Part shown: one piece after another, positions 10,344-20,320 of the stretch | How the letters are laid out: each line of letters begins with the position of its first letter | Numbering within the stretch: position 1 is the stretch's first letter | Assembly: GCA_012184525.1 (NCBI GenBank) | Contig: WOFQ01000021.1 | Span: 248,001 to 312,000 of the forward strand | Direction: 5' to 3' | Length of the DNA stretch: 64,000 nt | Source of the DNA: Xenoacremonium recifei | Taxonomy: Eukaryota; Ascomycota; Sordariomycetes; Hypocreales; Nectriaceae | The notes under the pieces: generated by a model | What the model saw: only the letters and a program-made list of their open reading frames with translations | Databases searched by the model: none | Told to the model about the DNA's origin: nothing | Program-made: the position numbers and the translations under genes

Positions 10344-11447
10344 ATGGGCAAGAAGCGGAAGCTGCAGCATGCGCCGGCTGCAGGACGGCCCAAGAAGTTT
10401 GCGCCGCCGTCGCAACATAAACCGGCTCCGAGCAAGCAGAAAGGCCCCGGCGGCGGCAAGAAGAAGAAACATCACCAGCAGACCCAGGAAGCGCCTACGA
10501 TTCCCTTCGAGCCGCACGATCGCATTCTCCTAATTGGCGAGGGGGACCTCAGCTTTGCGGCGTCGCTCATTGAGTACCATGGCTGCACCAACGTCACGGC
10601 GACGGTCTTGGAGAAGGACGAGAAGGAGCTGTTGGACAAGTATCCGCATGCAGCCGCCAACATTGCGCTCATTCGCGGAGAAGTCATGAGGACGCAGGAC
10701 TACAAGGGCGAGGCAGAGGAAGCCATTAGGAGTGCTGGCGCATCAATTGAGGACCAGGTCGCGGAAGAGGGAGATGAGGCGCATGCAGATGAAAATACCC
10801 AAGAGACGGAAGACCACGATCAAGACGATAATGACGAAGACGAATCGGACGAATTTGACGACAACGCCGACCAGTACGACGATGATGACGAGAACTACGA
10901 CTCCGACTCCCAAGATACCCGATCCAAGCCCAATCGCAACATCCCCCGCAAGAACAAACTCCTCTTCAACGTCGACGCAACCAAGCTGCCCCCTTCCCTC
11001 TCCCGGCCCCCGCCATTCACCCACATCCTCTTCAACTTCCCCCACGTGGGCGGCAAGTCCACCGACGTCAACCGCCAAGTGCGCCACAACCAATCCCTCC
11101 TCGTGTCCTTCTTCACGCGGGCTTTGCCCTGCCTAGCCCCCGGCGGCAGCGTCGTCGTCACGCTGTTCGAGGGCGAGCCGTACACGCTGTGGAATGTGCG
11201 CGACCTCGGCCGCCATGCTGGGCTGGCCGTCGAGCGCAGCTTTCGGTTCCAGGCGGCGGCGTATCCGGGCTATCGGCATGCGCGCACGTTGGGTGTTGTG
11301 AGGAGTCGGAAGGGAGGCGTGGGTGGTGGGTGGAGGGGCGAGGAGAGGGCGGCGAGGAGTTATGTGTTTAGGAGGAAGGGGGAGGTGAAGGATGTTGTTG
11401 GGAAGAAGAGGAAGAAGGGTGATGAGTCGTCGGATGACGAGGATTGA
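10344..11447 (+). CDS. 25S rRNA (uridine-N3)-methyltransferase, Bmt5-like (DUF2431)
   Basis: A single exon encodes 367 residues. A basic N-terminus (KKRK, GGGKKKKHH; nucleolar-type signal) is followed by ILLIGEGDLSFAASL, the SAM-binding signature of the Bmt5/DUF2431 Rossmann methyltransferases, and by ATVLEKDEKELLDKYP. Yeast Bmt5 methylates N3 of U2634 in 25S rRNA during 60S assembly. A strongly acidic D/E-rich insertion (about residues 135-195) splits the fold before the conserved FNFPHVGGK motif. Downstream elements NQSLLVSFF, PGGSVVVTLFEGEPYTLWNV and PGYRHARTLG fit the family. The C-terminus is again basic. The ATG at 10344 opens the frame just before the basic segment. It is convergent with SET2. 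Confidence 0.9.
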   Translation: MGKKRKLQHAPAAGRPKKFAPPSQHKPAPSKQKGPGGGKKKKHHQQTQEAPTIPFEPHDRILLIGEGDLSFAASLIEYHGCTNVTATVLEKDEKELLDKYPHAAANIALIRGEVMRTQDYKGEAEEAIRSAGASIEDQVAEEGDEAHADENTQETEDHDQDDNDEDESDEFDDNADQYDDDDENYDSDSQDTRSKPNRNIPRKNKLLFNVDATKLPPSLSRPPPFTHILFNFPHVGGKSTDVNRQVRHNQSLLVSFFTRALPCLAPGGSVVVTLFEGEPYTLWNVRDLGRHAGLAVERSFRFQAAAYPGYRHARTLGVVRSRKGGVGGGWRGEERAARSYVFRRKGEVKDVVGKKRKKGDESSDDED

Positions 11448-12104
11448 CGTCTCTCTAAAGAGAATGGCCATCTATGGCAAGGCTAGGCGCATGAGTTGGA
11501 TTCAGGTTGCATATAAACTCGGCTCCTCAAGAGATCATAGCGCGGAAACGTTGTATAAGGCAAATGGTTGTAGATGCAATTGCTCGCGCTGTCGCTTCTT
11601 AGGATTATATATAATACATCTGCATACTCGTAACACGAATCCCCCTTAAAAGCCTCGCCCCTCTCCCAAGTCTCCGGGGTATCTATTTTCAACCTCGCCG
11701 GTCCCTATATATGGCGTCCCAGTCTCTCCCCCGTCCCAGGCCAATCTTCATCTCCACCGGCGCGCTCCTCTCCTCAAGCGGTGTCTCTTCGTAAAAATAA
11801 TAAGAAAATCCGTTGTATAATACCTGAAAAGAGGTTTCCCACGTGAGAAAACGCGCCCAAGGATATGCCTCCCTGTGGTAAACGAATGCCTGCCGATATA
11901 GTACAATGCGCCTGGATAAGTAACCTCCCAACTCCCAGAAATGCAATCGCGTCTGTCGAAGCGGAAATCTATGCGAAGCGCCGTAATCCCCGACCAAAAG
12001 ACACCTGCCCACCCCATGGTAGCGCCTCTCCTATGCCCTTCTCACCAGAAAGGGCTCATGGCTGCCTCATTAATTGCAGATATAAGCTTCATCCACGGTT
12101 GCAG
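11448..12104. other. Convergent 3' region of BMT5 and SET2
   Basis: About 660 bp between two stop codons of convergent genes. It is AT-richer than its surroundings (ATATATAATACAT near 11606, AAAAATAATAAG near 11793), consistent with two 3' UTRs and polyadenylation sites. No gene seen. Confidence 0.5.
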
Positions 12105-14966
12105 CTAAAACGTCGATATTTCCGCCCCCTTAGTCTGTGCCGCGTCTTCAAGCTCCTTGGTGAGCTTTGCCTCATCGTCGAGTCTCTGTGCTTCCTCGTT
12201 CTCTCGCATCAATGCTTCTTCCTGCTCACGAAGAGCTTGCTGCTCAGCGGTAATGATGTCGTCCATAGCAGAATCAGGTGGCGGAGGTGGTGGCGGTGGC
12301 GGACTCGGCTCACCCAGCTCGTCTTCTCGAATGCGCTTGGCCAACGGCCCATTCGAAGGAGTGAAGTCGGGCGTGTCTACACTGTCTGCCTCACGTTTCC
12401 GCTTACGGTCGGGACTTCCCGTCGAGCCAGCACCCTCCTGTTCGGAGAAAGGAGTATCTGCTACTTCATCAAGAGGGGTACCAGAAGCCTTCGTCGCTGG
12501 TGACTCCATTTCGACAACAGGTCCAGCTGCGGCTTGCTCTGCGCCCTCTAGAGGTTCACCATCAGGCGTCTCGGCGGTGAGGGCGGACTTTTGCGGTTCT
12601 CGAGCTGCCTTCCGCTCTTGATGTGCGGTATACTTCTGAACGGCCCGTTCTAGAAAGTCGTGAACATATTTCCTCATCTTCTTAGCCTGCTTGTCGCCGA
12701 GCGGGGTGCCGGGATCCTCGACTCGGTTGTTCTTATAGTCCGAGGCTACGAGCTTCTTTGCAATATCTTTTCCAAGTCTCTTAAGTTCGTCTTTTGGAAG
12801 CTTATGATGAAATTTGTCAAGGACATGCTTGATGTGAGGAAATACCTGTTTTGGTCAGCGATTGTCAGGATCGGGTTCGTTGAGAAATGCTCAAAGACAT
12901 ACAGTATTCTCATAGATCTTCATCTGCTTCTCGATCGGCAGAGAACGCCATTTATTCTTCTTAATCTCCTTTGGCGGGGGTTCAACTGATGTTGGTGTCT
13001 GTACCGACTGCTTGGGCGTGCTCTCTTTTGTCACCTTGTCGATGATGTTCTGGATGAGGAGCTGTTCCTGCATGGCCTTGGAGGGTGCCTTCACCACCGG
13101 TTCGATTATTGGCTGCGTCGGCCGCTGCCATGTGGTGACACCCTGCTTGTTGTAGAAGTACGTGTTACCCGCTCCATCCTTAGCAGCGAACCAGCCCTGT
13201 GGCAAGGGAGCATTAAAGGGCCGTCTTGGGCGTCCACCATTGTGGAAGAATGCATTGTTTCTTTGCGGCATACTGTTTCGTGGGCCTTTTGGTGCGGATT
13301 CAAGCGTTCGGGGGGAAGCTGTCTTTGGAGTTGTCTGTGTAAGGTCTTCCTCTCGTCGCGGGCCGCGACGCTCTTCAAAGGAGTTTGACGCGGGCGCATT
13401 AGGATCAACCTTTCGCCGGGATATGCGGTATCCCACCTCGAGCTTGCTCCATTCTTCCAATAGTTTCTTGGCCATGGTAGCAACATCTTCATGCTCAGAC
13501 GCGGTCAGGGGCTCGATGGCACCTTCAATCTTGGAATCCAGAATCTTGTTTCTCGTCAACCGAGGGAGTTTGTCTAGAATCGACAAGACTTGGAGCACAA
13601 CATTGTTGTCGTCTTTGAAGGTGTTGAGAGTCGTCTTGAAGATCTGGTATGCGTGCATTTGCATGACACGGTGGATGATACGATCATCGTCACACTGCTG
13701 TATCCGTTGCAGCAGCTTGACAACAATCCACTTCTCCTTGCACTGCACCAACGCCGCCATGACTTTCTGGGCGTCCTCCTTGTCGAGGCTGCGCGGCTGG
13801 ATGCTGTTAACATACTCCTCGTCATCCTCGTCGGGCTTCTTCTTCCGAGGCTTCTTGGCGACCGAGGTATCCCAGCCATCGCCGCCATCAATACCAAGAG
13901 CCTCGACCGTCGCCGTAGGCAACTTGGTAGCACGCTCGGTCTGGGTCTTGCCGCCGATGAATCCGACACAGTTGAGTTCTTCGCAATAGCAGGGTTGAGG
14001 ATCCGCACCGTAGCGGTCGACATTGTAATTGAAAACCAGCTCTTCGCCCGCTTGGATCTTGCGCGAGGCGAAAATACCCATGCGCAGCTTGTCACCAACT
14101 ACCCACTTGTCCACGTAACAATTTGGATTGCACGAATGGTTGCAGAATCGACCAAGGTTGCCCTTCTTAGTCGCGTCGACGAATTCGCTCTTGTTGAGCG
14201 ACATGAAGTAGAAGTGCTTGATGCCTTCCTCGTCGTACTGGAGCATGCGCCGACGGAATGTCGGCTCATTGATGACTTCGCCAATGTACTCAAAAACGAA
14301 GTCATTAGTTTGCAGATTCGAGTTCGTGCGCAGACCGAAGCCCTTCTTCTCTGTCTTGATCACAGAGACGTTGGCATACTGCTTGCGCTGGAACCGCTGG
14401 TTTTGACAACCCCCCGCGCAATTTCCAGCACCACCAGTGCATTCCATCTTGGTCGCTCGGTTGATGCAGTCGGAATCCTCTCCGCAAGCAAGATTCTCGC
14501 CATCGCCTAAAATTGATTTGTCAGTCACCTGCGACAGAGGTCTGAGGGATTGCCAGAGCAAAGGAGTTGACATACGCCATTCTTCCCGACATTCGCAATC
14601 CAGGGAGTCGTTATCCGTCGACCCGAGATGCTTAGACCCGTAAAGACAGTCTGGAATCAGCTGGAACGTTGTGCACGATTCGACAGTTACGTCGGCAAGA
14701 CTGCCAAATAGCGGAGGTTCCCGAACCGCAGGTTTCTGTGACGCTTTTCGCAACAGTCGGGGCGCTTTCGCAGAACTAGGCGTGTCGGCGCTTGCGCTGC
14801 GTGATTTGGCGTCATCCTGAAGATGTGTAGGCAATGGCGATCCGTTGTGGCTATCATTGGGCGTGGGGATGGAAGTGCTCCTCTCCTTTTTCATATGCGC
14901 GCCGTTCGGTCCCTCCTCGAGTTTGATTTCCCCCATCTTGCTGGTCGTGAACTCGTCATCCTCCAT
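12105..14966 (-). CDS. Histone H3 lysine-36 methyltransferase Set2
   Basis: Three exons run 14966-14576, 14506-12903 and 12845-12105, about 911 residues. Intron 1 (GTATGT..TTTTAG, 69 bp) is free of stops but splits the AWS cysteine cluster; removing it restores CECREEWRDGENLACGEDSD. Intron 2 (57 bp) lies in the C-terminal region. Domains in order: AWS (about 120-175); SET with EYIGEVI, GRFCNHSCNPNC and FNYN; post-SET CYCEELNCVGFIGG; a mid helical region; WW (LPQGWFAAKDGAGNTYFYN, about 565-600); and the SRI domain (about 645-750), which in the family binds the phosphorylated RNA polymerase II CTD. The role is co-transcriptional H3K36 methylation. The start at 14966 (MEDDEFTTSK) fits; a longer frame to 15260 lacks homologous character and is probably leader. 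Confidence 0.95.
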
Positions 14967-16903
14967 CAGATCATCGGGTGTCGGCGCCAATGAGGCGGAC
15001 CGCAGGAGCAAAGCGGTCGCAGTTCGGGGGCAAAGGAGGGCGAGGTTGTCGATTTTAAAGCCGGGACGCGAGCGAGGAAAAGTAGCAGATGCGGTGATTC
15101 CGAGGGAGAGCCGAGAAAGGAGGATGTGCTTGAGCAAAGGGCCAGTGCATGTGGGCGGCGCAGAGGAGGAAGGAGGATGCACGGGAAGATGAGAAGCGGA
15201 ATAGGGATTCAGGAGTGAAACGCGATGTGCGCATGGCCTTGCCGCGCACCAGACATCCACAGATGGCGAGAAAAGTCGAGGCCAATCTCAAGATCAGAGT
15301 GCGATCAATGGCTCGGAGATGGCAAGGGCAAAATAGCATGTTCGCGGTCGGATTTTCGTGACGCCGAACCTCCGATACGCTAAGATTTAAGAGCAGTTCC
15401 CCAGATTGTGACGACGGATCTGGCCAATGGCGAGCGGTGATTTGCCGTGAACCCTGGAAAAAGAAAAGTTCTAGATGGATGACTTCCGGGATCTGATCAA
15501 GCCCGATTTCAGCCTCCTACGCATACCAATCAGGGGTCCTGGAACCGTTTCGGTGATGGATTGGTCGAGATGGTTTCTTTTCGCACCTCATCTTGCCAGA
15601 AAACATCGATCGCGCTTGCATTCAAGGCCATCTCATTCGATTGCCAAATGGAGTAACTCCACATGAATTCCAGCGTTGTCAAACAAACTACCCTACATCA
15701 GCCAGCAACTGGTTGGGGTTAGCGAGTCCGAGCAGTGTGGTCTTCATGGCTATTATTGCACCGGATAGTTGGAATCTCCTTTTCCGTTTGGACTCTCCTG
15801 TGGGAACATTTGCCCTTGTCTGCAGGGTTGTTGCTCGAATGGTGCTTTTGATTTGGCACACATCACGGTTGACAGAGGAGTAAGACCAGGGTTAGCGTAT
15901 GGCCAACATCAACCAAAATCATGTGCGCCCTAGGTATCAATATCGCAATAGTTATCACATGAATCAAGATCTCATGAATCGTGGCTAGGTATCAACATCC
16001 ATGAATGGTAGGCAGAACGCTGCTGCCAACAGAATGGTTGAGTTGAGTGATGGATCTGAGGAGGACACTTCTTACGCTTAGGAAACCGACCGGCCCTCAC
16101 TAGGTTTCGCCTAATCGAATAGTCGAAACTGCTGAAGACAATCACCGAGGGAATATCGTTGAGCGGAGTTTGCGGCACGCATAGATGCTAAAATATCCGT
16201 ATATGCTGCGGTCCCGAATCCATGGCTCGCCACCAAAACCAGGTTTCAGGGCTTAAACCTCCCGAACTGGAAAGGGCCCAACCGCAGACTCGGACTATTC
16301 ATCTGGATGGGGATGGAGCGCAGGTTCTAGATGTTGCGGTGTAAGAGGCCCCGGGCAAGTCGAGCTAGAGACTGGGTTTAGACGAGGGTCCTCCGACTGT
16401 GTCAACAAGCAATGCGTAAACAGCCGCAAAGGTCACAGATATGCCAGATCATGGCCACCGCAGCTGTAAATGCACAATGTATGTGGACGAAGCGAATTGG
16501 TGTATAACTTCCTGGTATCCGAGACTTATTCCCACGAGCCAGGCGCAACCCAATGCGCTGTACCGCGTACCTGCCTAACAGCGACGAACTCTGACGTGTT
16601 GTACATGAGTGGGGCGCATTCCAAGCTTGAGCAGGTGCCAGCTCATTGTGCATGCAAGAGCGCCCAAGGCTTGAAGGAAAGTCCAGTCGAGGGGGAGACA
16701 TAAAAGGCGGTCGAGTCCAGGCGAGCGTCGAGCTTTTACCGAGTCTTAAAACACCACCGAAAAAGCCCAACCGCGACGAATGCCGACCATTGGAGCCCCC
16801 GGACGGGAGAGCAGCCTCCGCGAGCCCGTCCCCGTCCCCGGATGTGACTGACTGATTGCGCCAGCGCGGGCTTCCCGTCTTTGGCGACGAACCCGTGCCC
16901 TGT

Positions 16904-16930
16904 GCTGCGAGCGCTGCGAGCGCTGCGAGT
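16904..16930. repeat. 9-bp repeat, three copies of GCTGCGAGC
   Basis: Three adjacent near-perfect copies with 9-bp period in the GC-rich intergenic stretch. Confidence 0.7.
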
Positions 16931-17366
16931 CGTCGGCGTCCCAGCGAGATGCCACAGGCGGCCTCTTTTGCGGCCTGATTGGCGAGCGCAAGACCAGTGA
17001 GATGCGAGATCGCTCAATCTCATTTCCACGGCTCGGCCCTGCGCGCGGAAAAGGAGCGGCCTGGGATTTGCTGGGCGATCGCCGTTGGCTTGCTGGGCTT
17101 GCAAGGCGCTGTAGCCAACCAGCAGCCAGACACCGCCCAGGTCCGGCGAGCCAATGAGGGCGTCAGCGACTACACCATGAAGGCCTCGTGTTACGTGGTG
17201 GGAAGCAAGGGGAACAACGCCTGCGTCGCCGAATCTGGCCCTGCAAGACAAATCTGCATCGGACGAGCTGGGCGAGTTGGGCGCCGACGGGGAGCGACTC
17301 TGGCCAGACCGACACCGACGCCCAATGGCAACCGCCGCGACGGGCGCATGTGAGAAGAAGAAGCGT

Positions 17367-17400
17367 GATGAGATGCGATGCGATGCGATGCTATGATGCT
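17367..17400. repeat. GATGC microsatellite
   Basis: Several GATGC units in tandem, flanked by imperfect GATGA and TATGAT units; a simple repeat in a non-coding stretch. Confidence 0.75.
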
Positions 17401-18195
17401 TAGGGTGACACCCCTCGAGCTGACTGCAGTCGACGGTCCAAGTCAGGCGGCCCCAGACCCCCGGCAGGATTGGCTGCAACCACCGTCAACGTCCCCATCA
17501 TGCGTCTGCGCCAGACCGCAAGTCAGTCCATTGGCGGCCCGGCAGAGCGAGGGAGGGCGGGAGCCAGCAGCAGAAGAGAGTTCCTCTGATCTGGCCTGGC
17601 AAGGGAAGCCAGCCTACCTGCAGGATGCGGTGCAGTGCAGCAGTGCGTCCAAGTAGCGGGTGGCTACGGGATGCAGCAGCGCGGGAGGCAGCGTGCGTGA
17701 CAAATCGGGGCTCGTCAACTAAGACATCCTGTCCAGAGCTGGCCAACCTGCACCCTCATCCCGCCGTTTCTGGCCTTGATCTGGATGCGAATATTGGCCT
17801 CAGCCCGCTTCCAGCAAGCCATCCGGGACGAGGTCGACGCCACGACCAGATTTTGCACAGTACTTCAGACTCCTAGCCCTAGCTGTCCGAGTTGTGGTAC
17901 GGCGCACACATACACGCCAGCCAAGAGTGACAGGGCCCCCTTGATGCGAGTGCCGGATCGCATCTTCGTGCTTGGGTGCTGCAGCCTCTCGTTGGGCTAA
18001 TAAGGTCACGTCCTGCACTGCAGAGGGGCCAGGGTGCCCGTGGATATATACAGTTCTGGGAGTGAAGGACGGGAGGGAGCTGACGGTCTCTCCCCCCTCG
18101 ACAGATCGTCCTGTTGGATCTCACTTGCGCCGCATGCAACTCCCAGCCGGTCCGGGGTGGTTGAGCCTGGTCTGATCCGATATGGATGGTGCCGT

Positions 18196-18225
18196 TCACC
18201 ACCACCACCACTACCACTACCACCC
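18196..18225. repeat. CCA/CTA trinucleotide tract
   Basis: A run of ACC units with occasional ACT in the presumed leader or promoter region of the gene starting at 19129. Confidence 0.6.
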
Positions 18226-19128
18226 GTGGACTGCTGCTTTACCGAGCCTTGAATCCCACGCAGCAAACACAAAGCAGGACGCTCGACCCGACCGGTCACT
18301 CGGGCGACCCTTTTTGGGACCGCGCACCTACCTCGCCCTAGTGTCACGCGCAAGACTCGCCTTGCGGCTACATTCACTCTGACTCTTGCAGCCCGTCCGG
18401 TGAAGGTGAAGGTGGTGAGGCCGCACGATTTGAGCAAACACTGACACCGGGGACCCTTGCTCCCTCCCTCTTCGCCCGCCCTAGCATCGCCTGGCTTTTC
18501 CACCGGCTCTGCAACTCCACGACCCCCGTCTGCGCCAGCCACGCGTGCTCGCCGTCCTCCCGCTGCTCTGGTCCCGTGCATTACAGGCTCCCGCTGTAAA
18601 CTTATACTCAAGCAGAGTGTTCTCTTACTCGCCTCATCTCACGCCTCGCCACTTCTCCTTCAACCTTTCTCTTCAAACCCCTCGAACGGCCACTTCCGGC
18701 TCCCGAGCCCGCTCGCTCGCTCGCGTGCTCTCTTCAGGCACCTTTGCCAAGCGAGAATTGCACTGCAACGCGGGCGACTTGCTCCAGTCATTATCGTGGC
18801 ACAGTTTCCCCTGGTGTTGGCTTGTCATCCTCGCGGCTGCTGTGTATCCTTTGCCGGTCAACGACAAGGCCTACCGACGCTCGTTTTAGCCTGCTTTTAA
18901 GCTGCTCGGTAAACGTCAAATAGCCTGCTTTTCGAGCCATCTCGCGCAGAAGCCCACCACCGGCAGCTTTAATTCTACTTCTGGCTGTGACCGGATCACC
19001 CTTACTCCTTCATTTCAATTCCAGAGGAACTGCAGATGCTTCCACTTCTATCGTCGCAACTCAGATCAACTTTACTTCGATTTTTGCCTTTCTAAAGATA
19101 TTGTTTTCTTCCTACTCCTTCAGACAAG

Positions 19129-20179
19129 ATGGACGGGCCGTTTTCAGAGGAAGAGAAGGTTTGGACCACCCCTTAATGTACAGTTACCAGCTTACTGACC
19201 TGAATCTCAGCGCTTTCTCGTCTGTGAGGTGATCAGAGCTAGCGGGCTGAGCCTTGGAGCTATTGTGGCTTTTATTAAACGCAATAATATTGAGCCAAAC
19301 TGGATGCATATGCGATTTCCACAGAGTAGGTGTCCTTCGAATTATCTCTCTTCCAATCCAGAAGATACTAATTCAATACTAGACCGCACCCCAGGTGATG
19401 CTATGAAGGCTGCCGAGGATTTGACGATCTTGCCTGCAGGGGCAAAACGCAAATTCGCAGACGATCAAGATGAGCGCGTTGCAAAAAGGCCAGGATTGCC
19501 ACCAGGAATCGACCCAAAACTCCTCAACACCGGACACAAACCTATCCTCCCACGGCCTCCGAGTAACTCAGCTGAACCGCAGCCGGCACCAGTGCAGCCC
19601 GCCCCTCCTCCCCAGGGACCGAAGAAACGAGGACGGCCTTCACAACTCGACAGGGCTAAAAGGGCTCCCGCACCGGTCCTCCCCCAGCTAGCCCCTCGGC
19701 CATCGGATTCTAATCAGACCGCACAGAGCAGCAACACCGATCAGGCCCCGGCCCCGGTTGCTCAAAATACTTCGAGCAGCACTAGCGATCCTACAGCTGG
19801 CTATAGCACTTCGAGCCGACGCGAAACCCGTTCGAAGGCCAAGAGCAGCCGTACCCAAGCCCGCAATAATGATCGTGTTTCCCCTGCTGGTGCTCCTATT
19901 GAGGCTCCTGCTGCGGCTCCTGCTGTGGCTCCTGCTGCTGACCCGGGTCTCTCACATTCGTCGACGCCGCGTATCATGCCTGACTATCCAGCAGCGGCTA
20001 CAGCAAGCCAGGCTAGGGCTGTATATCCTGCGCCTATAGAGCCTCGGCCGATGATGACGACTCAGCCACATAGCTCTGTGCCCGGCTCCTTGCCAGCTCT
20101 TCTCGACCGAGGAGGCGAGGCTGCTTCAATGCAGCCTCATTATGCAGAGGCCGCGCCCCCATTAGCTAACTCAGCCTAG
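19129..20179 (+). CDS. Fungal protein of unknown function with short N-terminal helical domain and P/A-rich tail
   Basis: Exons 19129-19158, 19211-19325 and 19383-20179 give about 313 residues up to a TAG. Intron 1 starts GTTTGG and ends CTCAG; intron 2 starts GTAGGT and ends ACTAG after an in-frame 57 bp. The spliced N-terminus, FSEEEKRFLVCEVIRASG then AIVAFIKRNNIEPNWMHM and NRTPGDAMKAAEDL, resembles a small helical module found at the start of many fungal hypothetical or regulatory proteins. A basic stretch (KRKFADDQDERVAKRPG, PKKRGRPSQLDRAKRA, with an AT-hook-like GRP core) suggests nuclear or DNA contact; that is inference. The rest is disordered. The frame continues past the TAG (next entry), or the TAG is part of an intron. 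Confidence 0.7.
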
Positions 20180-20320
20180 CAGGTTGGAGTTCAAGGCCCC
20201 TGGGGCGACTATGGTGTCTATGGTGCTCCCCAGCACTTCCCATCGCCCTATGGCGCTCCCCAGCATTATCCATCGCACCCTGGTGCTACTCAGAACTATC
20301 CATCGCCAAGTCTCTACTAG
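20180..20320 (+). other. Coding-like continuation after TAG: three 10-residue Tyr/Pro repeats
   Basis: Immediately after TAG 20177-20179 the frame stays open for 46 codons and ends at TAG 20318-20320. It encodes QGPWGDYGVYGAPQ followed by three 10-residue units (YGAPQHFPSP, YGAPQHYPSH, PGATQNYPSP; DNA 20219-20308). A GCTAAC branch-like sequence sits at 20165-20170 with CAG at 20180-20182. An intron starting at 20021 (GTATAT) or 20078 (GTGCCC) would therefore remove the TAG in phase 0 and make this the last exon. Either that or a nonsense change explains it. Confidence 0.6.

Larger units (their letters stand above)
14967..19128. other. Long GC-rich divergent intergenic region
   Basis: About 4.1 kb between SET2 (-) and the next gene (+). 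No frame shows domain motifs; the longest (16736-17479, minus) is Arg/Ser-rich and looks like a chance frame in GC-rich DNA. It contains a 9-bp GCTGCGAGC triplication, a GATGC microsatellite and a CCA tract (listed separately). From about 18440 to 19128 the plus strand is strongly pyrimidine-rich, as expected for a long 5' leader of the downstream gene. Confidence 0.45.

Noticed and set aside
13590..14510. 306-residue plus-strand frame opposite SET2
   Set aside because: Fully antisense to the AWS, SET and downstream coding sequence; leucine/arginine-rich by complementarity; no support.
16736..17479. 247-residue minus-strand frame in the GC-rich gap
   Set aside because: Low-complexity Arg/Ser/Gly/Ala composition expected by chance in GC-rich DNA; no motif and no splice-linked extension.
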